From Prunus persica (lineage: Eukaryota; Streptophyta; Magnoliopsida; Rosales; Rosaceae): a DNA stretch of 64,000 nt. Within the stretch, counting starts at the first letter, position 1. Each line of letters begins with the position of its first letter. The translations under genes and the position numbers were made by a program. A model generated the notes under the pieces. The model worked only from the letters and a program-made list of their open reading frames with translations. It was not told the origin of the DNA and did no database searches. The stretch lies in the NCBI RefSeq assembly GCF_000346465.2, contig NC_034010.1, forward strand, positions 26,622,643-26,686,642. Reading direction: 5' to 3'. Shown here piece after piece: positions 58,690 through 64,000 of this stretch.

Positions 58690-61600
58690 TTACAACTCTA
58701 CCATCTCCAACTGAATGTGTGTGCCCTTTATGCTGTATTCCCAGTACCAGCTTCCACTATCCATCATGTTCTGTTCAATAGGATCTAATCGGACCACTAA
58801 ACCTGTATAATCAATGAAATGATGGATGAATAGATCATGGTCTGGCACACATGTAAGTATGTCACAATGCATTCCGGTCAGCGTGTAAATTAGAGAGGGG
58901 GTCAGTTCTAACAGTTATCATCAATGTTAGGCTTGATTCTACCTCCTGGCAAGCAAAACTTATGTTCCATGAAATGTTAGGCTTGATGATAGTAAGAGTA
59001 TGCTTTTTAAGGGAAATGAATTCTAGCAGGACGTTAGATATCTGAAGTCTACAGACAAACCAACCAATTATACCATGAAAGCCTCATAACTCTACAAACC
59101 TGAATCTCCTTGTGTGATCTTCATTTTGTAGGAATTTGGAACTTCAAATATATGATTTCCCTGCATCAGTTAGTAAGCAGCAAAAGGAGCTTCTTAGATT
59201 TGACTTGGAAGATAAATTTATAACAAGCTTATAATTCAGAATAAGCCAGCTGGAGAGGTGAACTCCTAACAATTGAATGTATAACCCTCCATTCACCAAA
59301 GTCATTGAGGGAAATTACAAGGTCCAAATTGGACTTAAATATTAAAAACCTGTTAAATTTAGATGTTTTGAAACATTTGCCTCTTAGTGAATTCAATACA
59401 ATAAAAGCAATCGCATGGGTAGATTTTATACTATAATACTAGTAACACAGATATCACATCCCCAAGGCCATCTTTAGTAAAATAATTTATTTATTGAAAA
59501 AATGCTTTTTGATTGGCTCTTAATGATTTGAATATGTCTAGGACGGCAGGAACTGAAGTAGGAGTACCTCATATAATCTGTAAAAGCTGGAGGTTTTATC
59601 CTTAATTGATAGAATGAAACTTTTTAATGTTTAAAAACGCCTCTGAAATTCAATATTTTCTCAACGATTTGTCTATCCTCCATGCATATCTAACTGTCAA
59701 TCTAACCTGTAAGATTACATCAGTTGCCTCAAATTCAGCATTTCCATGCAGTACGACCTTACATGCCTCGATGCGTTGAACATCATGCTTCCAGTATACA
59801 TTGTCTCCAAAAGTCCAGTCAATTCCCTCATTCAATACTTTGACATTCTGTAATTTACATCTTCCACACCTACAGGATGAGTAGATTGGAAGTATGAGTC
59901 CAACTGTAAAACGGGTTCACCATTTCTGAACAGACTTAATAAGTAGTAGAAATTAGAGCAACGTGCTACCTGTGTCCATATTGTAAAAGGGGTTCACCAT
60001 TTTGATCAATCTTAGTTGAGCCCATAATGTTGTCAGCCTCTATGATCAGGCTTCCATCAAGCTGCAATATAGGAAATAGATTAGCTAAGGAAACAACAGT
60101 TTACCTTAATGTCCTATTTGAATAGTACAAACCTGAACATTCCTCCAGAGAAACTCTGCAACCTCTACTTGTAACTCAGAGCCCTTGGATATTGAGCCTT
60201 CATAGAACTGATAGGCAAAGACAATTTACTGCTTAACTATTGAGTTCTTCAATATTTGAATGAAGTAGGTAAATAAATAAACAACAGAGTCTTGGATGCC
60301 AAATGAAATTTCAAAATGGCCATTTGACTTTTACAGCATGTGAAAAAGAAGCAAGCATAACTCAATGCAGAGAGCATCTTAATATGGTAATTGGTAACAG
60401 AAGAAATCATAATTACAGTAGGAAAGTAAATGACGATCCCCATAGTAAAGAAAGAAAAATGAGTTGAACCTTGAAAAGGCACATTAGCAAGATTCTCATT
60501 GACTTACTTTTTGTCTGGTGACCTCCCAAAGTGGGCCAAGAGCAGGATGCAGAAGGATAAGAAATGGTGGTCCAGAACTTAAATACTTCTCATTGCTTTC
60601 AATCTGCAGTGTAGTGTGAAGTAAAATACCATAATTGAATATAAAAAGAAAATTCATAAAAAAACTCTACAGCTTGCTAGAAGGATATATTAAATTTACA
60701 TTGAGCCAGTACTTATTGTCTAGTGATAGCTCACGTGAAGTGGAAGTAAGTTTGGCAACATTACTACAAAATATGTAAGAGGATCTACCTCAGGAAGTTC
60801 AATATCACACTGCGAAAGAAGATCATGGGCATTCCGTAGGATATCCAACAGTGAACCATCAGGAGTCTGCAACTCAAACTCAAACATATTAACTTAGGGA
60901 GAAAAATTACCATGTCCACCAACTACGCTATGCCAAAAAGTAAACTTCATTCAGTCCAAGCTACTACCAAAATTGGGGACAGAGAACACATACATACTTG
61001 GTGTAAAGATTTGTCTGCAAGTCTTCTTTTCCTCTTAGCAGATGACGTGACCCTTCTTCGTTTATTAAAAACAACAAAAGTATCGAGCTTATCTGCCAAC
61101 AGTTATAGAAATTGAAGTTTTTGATAAGCATAAAACGTTAATAGGAATTGGTATGCCACAATTTAAACATAAATTATACCTTCAACACCCTTATAATATC
61201 GAGATGGACATGTATTAACAAAGCTGTCAGCAATATTTTGCATCGTGCATTCAAGTCTTCCACCAGAGACACTAGCAATTGAAAAGTGATTACAGTCAGG
61301 CTAACATCATTCATGTGTGCTTGCGCTACAAGTCCTGACTCTTTTTATAGTGTATACGTAATGGTTAGCATTAACAGTCATTATAGATGAAAGAAGGTTC
61401 TTTGAGGTTATCTTTGCATGATCTGGTATCAAGTATCACTGACGCAGACAACATAGCCACTTGGGAAAACAGCATTTAAAAGTTTCAGGAAAGTACCTGT
61501 GTGGTTTTCCAAAATGGTCTACAAATGTTATTGGCTTTTTAACATTCAGCACCATGCCTGGTAAGCTGTTTCCACTATTACTTGACCCAACCAACTCTGC

Positions 61601-63913
61601 TGAAGGCAAATCTACATATAAGATGTTTGTATTGGCGGGGAACTCTGCCTGCAACCTTGGAAATAGAAAGGATGGTTAATGTTGTAGTATACTGAAAGTT
61701 TATACCATAAAATAACAACCACGGCGGAAGAAATGAATGACCCAAGAACTTATAAGATGAGTTCATGAACCAAGAGTCAAGATCAAATTGCACAAGACAA
61801 TAATCATTACAGATATTCAGTCAACAAATGTATCTCTACAGACAACATATAAAGGAACATATCCTATGTGAAACCTTTAAACCAGAACTAATCAAAGATG
61901 ATTTAGAGAATGCATAAGAAGTTGCAATTAAGATATGGGGGCCTATAATCCTAACATGTACCCCATCTTTTCCAAATGTGACTTCATAAGAAAAAAAGAA
62001 CATTACTGAGTTATTTCATTTTCAGCACAAGTGGGGATAACTTGTATATCATTGGTGCTTTTATGCAATTATCGAAGCACCTAGATCTTCCATATTATGA
62101 TTACATGAATTCAAAACATTTACTATTTTGTCATGATATTTGCCAAACTTATCAAATCAAGAACCATGTATTTGTGATTTTGCCACCTATAACTGAACCC
62201 ACATGACAAGAAGATTTCAGAATATTTGGGAGCAAACTCTTCTTAGCACTTAAAAGTATATTAGAGAATCTGGAAAAATAAGCAAAATTTTGTGTCACCG
62301 AATAACAACATTGGATATCCTTAACAGGAAGAAGAAAAAAGTATTGTATTACTGGCATACTAGTAAGCATATTGGTCATATGCTAACTTCAAGCATAAAG
62401 GATATCAGATCACACCATATCATATAAACTAGATTACAAATTTCAATTAACAGAAATGTATACCTATTACGAGAATGAGGTCCATCTGCTATCCCAAACT
62501 TGTCAAACTCTGTGTACTCGATGCACGACAAACCATATGCCCACCTTCCATCAAGATTTTTTTTCTCAATTAAAACATTAATTCCTTCTGTAGCACCCAA
62601 GTTCCTCTTACAGGAGGCAAACCCCAGTTTCTGTTCCATAAACTCAAATGAACTCCATAGCAATGCCAATTGTATATGTAGTAGGTTGCTTGATATAACT
62701 ATTTAGCAGGTGCCACAAAGGAGGGCGGTCTAAAATAAATTTTTGAAACAAGTGTACCTTTCCATGGTGTAAGCCAATCCCAGCCAGTGCCAAAAGGGTC
62801 AAATCTGTAGCCGCCACAACATTGCTGGAAAGTCATCATTATTTATGTAAATGCAGAGTTTGGCATCCAGATTATGAAAAATTTCCAACTGAAGAAGAAC
62901 AATGGACTTATTAAATTTACTACTTATGGCTCACCTAACTTGTCGTACAGTTGCACCCTTCCGTCCATGATCATAAAACCATTTGAAAATACCTTTATCA
63001 TGAGCAAGTTTCCATATCACCCCATGACCACCAGGCTTGCATATGGGTGCAAAAGGTTTCATGATTACCCACTGCCCATTCTCGACACTAACAGCTGGAA
63101 CAACGGGCTGGAAATTCACAAGTAATTATTTCAGCAACAGTATTCATTGCTCAAACCACAGAAACTATTCCACTATAGAGAAGCAATAATAGCAAATATC
63201 CTCGTAGTTTCGCACATTAAACCTGTTCAAAAAGTAGGAAATTTGATCGACCTCTTCGAAACCATTCAAGTTTTTCACAAAGAGAAGTTATGCGTTCATG
63301 GTTGTTCTTTGCAGAGCTTGTCATGATTGCGACAGGAGTGATGCATTGTTTCCCATACATCTTGAAGTACAGGAACTCTCTAGCCTTGCAATTGAAACAC
63401 ACAAATGTTAGATGCATATACCTTCTGTCGTCTACAAAAGAATTCTAATGTTATTCTTGTCAAGTTGCAAGCTTGACAAACAGAGAACTTATACCTGAAG
63501 ATCTCTTATAAGACCTTCCAATAAAGTCCGTCCACAATAAGGAAGCATTGCAGCAGGGAGACATTCACCTGTGTCAGGATCAACCAAACCAAGCCTGTCT
63601 GCGGAGCCTCCCAAAGGATAGATTTCACCTAGGTTTGGCAAACCCTAAAATGGATAAGATCTTTTAGTTCTAGACAACCTGTGTTGCATCATCATCCTTC
63701 ACGTTGAATGAACAGTACAGCCTGGCACTAACCTGAATTCCCCATAAAGCAGCTTGGGATGCATATTCTGGATTTTGAGAAAGATCAAGTCCACTAGGAG
63801 CGTGAATTTCCAAAAACTGGCATTCCATGTGCTCTTGTATGCTCTTTGACCAGTTTGTAGTCTGCATTTCAACACTTGATTGGGCTAGAAGCTCCAATAC
63901 CGCTATCTGATAT
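58690..63913 (-). CDS. UGP3: UDP-glucose pyrophosphorylase 3, chloroplastic (3' part; 5' end outside window)
   Basis: Sixteen exons on the minus strand join in phase to 640 residues plus stop: 63913-63733, 63644-63495, 63384-63223, 63107-62935, 62824-62758, 62630-62464, 61655-61497, 61271-61180, 61092-60998, 60866-60789, 60603-60508, 60207-60133, 60061-59970, 59869-59707, 59160-59100, 58802-58690. UGP3 makes UDP-glucose in the stroma for sulfolipid headgroup synthesis (established for Arabidopsis At3g56040). Recognisable parts include the nucleotide-binding region [10 protein letters not shown] (near 63600), [16 protein letters not shown] (near 63020) and [17 protein letters not shown] (near 61630). 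Compared with about 880 residues in Arabidopsis, some 240 N-terminal residues including the transit peptide lie right of base 64000. The first exon listed starts mid-codon after an acceptor at 63914-63915. Bases 63916-64000 look like intron. Confidence 0.95.
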
Positions 63914-64000
63914 CTGCACCAAGTATGTAATTAGATGCATCTCAAATCTGCACAAGGTAACAATATACATCCTAATTCAAAACCACTTATAGAAGTAAAT

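Overview
The window is nuclear DNA of a flowering plant. Genes are split by many short AT-rich GT..AG introns, intergenic space is AT-rich with (GA)n microsatellites and small transposons, and the protein families are land-plant types: an ABI4-type AP2 factor, LOB-domain, BAHD, PPR, UND/U-box/ARM and subgroup-22 MYB proteins. The proteins resemble rosid eudicots. A Rosaceae-like genome is my guess from general impression and is not proven here. I saw no bacterial operon, CRISPR array or viral gene.

Layout, left to right: an AP2C/PP2C5-type MAPK phosphatase (410-2170, +); clathrin heavy chain in 30 coding exons (4815-15376, +); the ER mannosyltransferase ALG11 (16417-18560, +) behind a promoter with a palindromic tandem repeat; an uncharacterised, probably plastid, single-TM protein (19171-20774, +); a bHLH51-like factor (22924-23836, +); a subgroup-22 R2R3-MYB (25744-26475, +); the 25-residue ribosomal protein eL41 (27924-28098, -); an ATL66-like RING-H2 protein (28947-29429, -); an ABI4 orthologue (33954-34994, -); a BAHD acyltransferase (38539-39927, -); a PPR gene with two frame breaks (48443-49407, +); a trihelix factor (49753-50505, +); an LBD21-like LOB protein (51724-52293, -); a UND/U-box/ARM E3 ligase (56030-58102, +); and the 3' two thirds of plastid UDP-glucose pyrophosphorylase UGP3 (58690-63913, -, running off the right edge).

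The gene order looks like an ancestral block. From memory, Arabidopsis carries PP2C5, ALG11, bHLH51, RPL41, ABI4, a BAHD gene and a PPR gene side by side on chromosome 2 (At2g40180-At2g40240). It carries LBD21, a trihelix gene, ATL66, RPL41 and clathrin heavy chain on chromosome 3 (At3g11090-At3g11130). Here the two sets are interleaved on one segment, as expected if the two Arabidopsis regions are duplicates that lost different genes.

The long spacers (29.4-34.0, 35.0-38.5, 39.9-48.4 and 52.3-56.0 kb) hold most of the mobile DNA. The clearest is an 889-bp Mutator-like element with about 100-bp inverted ends and a perfect 9-bp target duplication, carrying a decayed fragment of a NYN-domain gene. 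Others are a 287-bp mini-Helitron, a tRNA-derived SINE with a perfect 17-bp duplication, a short poly(A) retroinsertion with a perfect 15-bp duplication, a MITE-like inverted-repeat element and several tandem arrays. A two-exon coding-like stretch of unknown family lies at 45927-46290. The genes are not one pathway: they are vesicle coat, N-glycan assembly, sulfolipid precursor supply, ubiquitin ligation, stress-kinase signalling and transcription control, and are neighbours by descent rather than by shared function.
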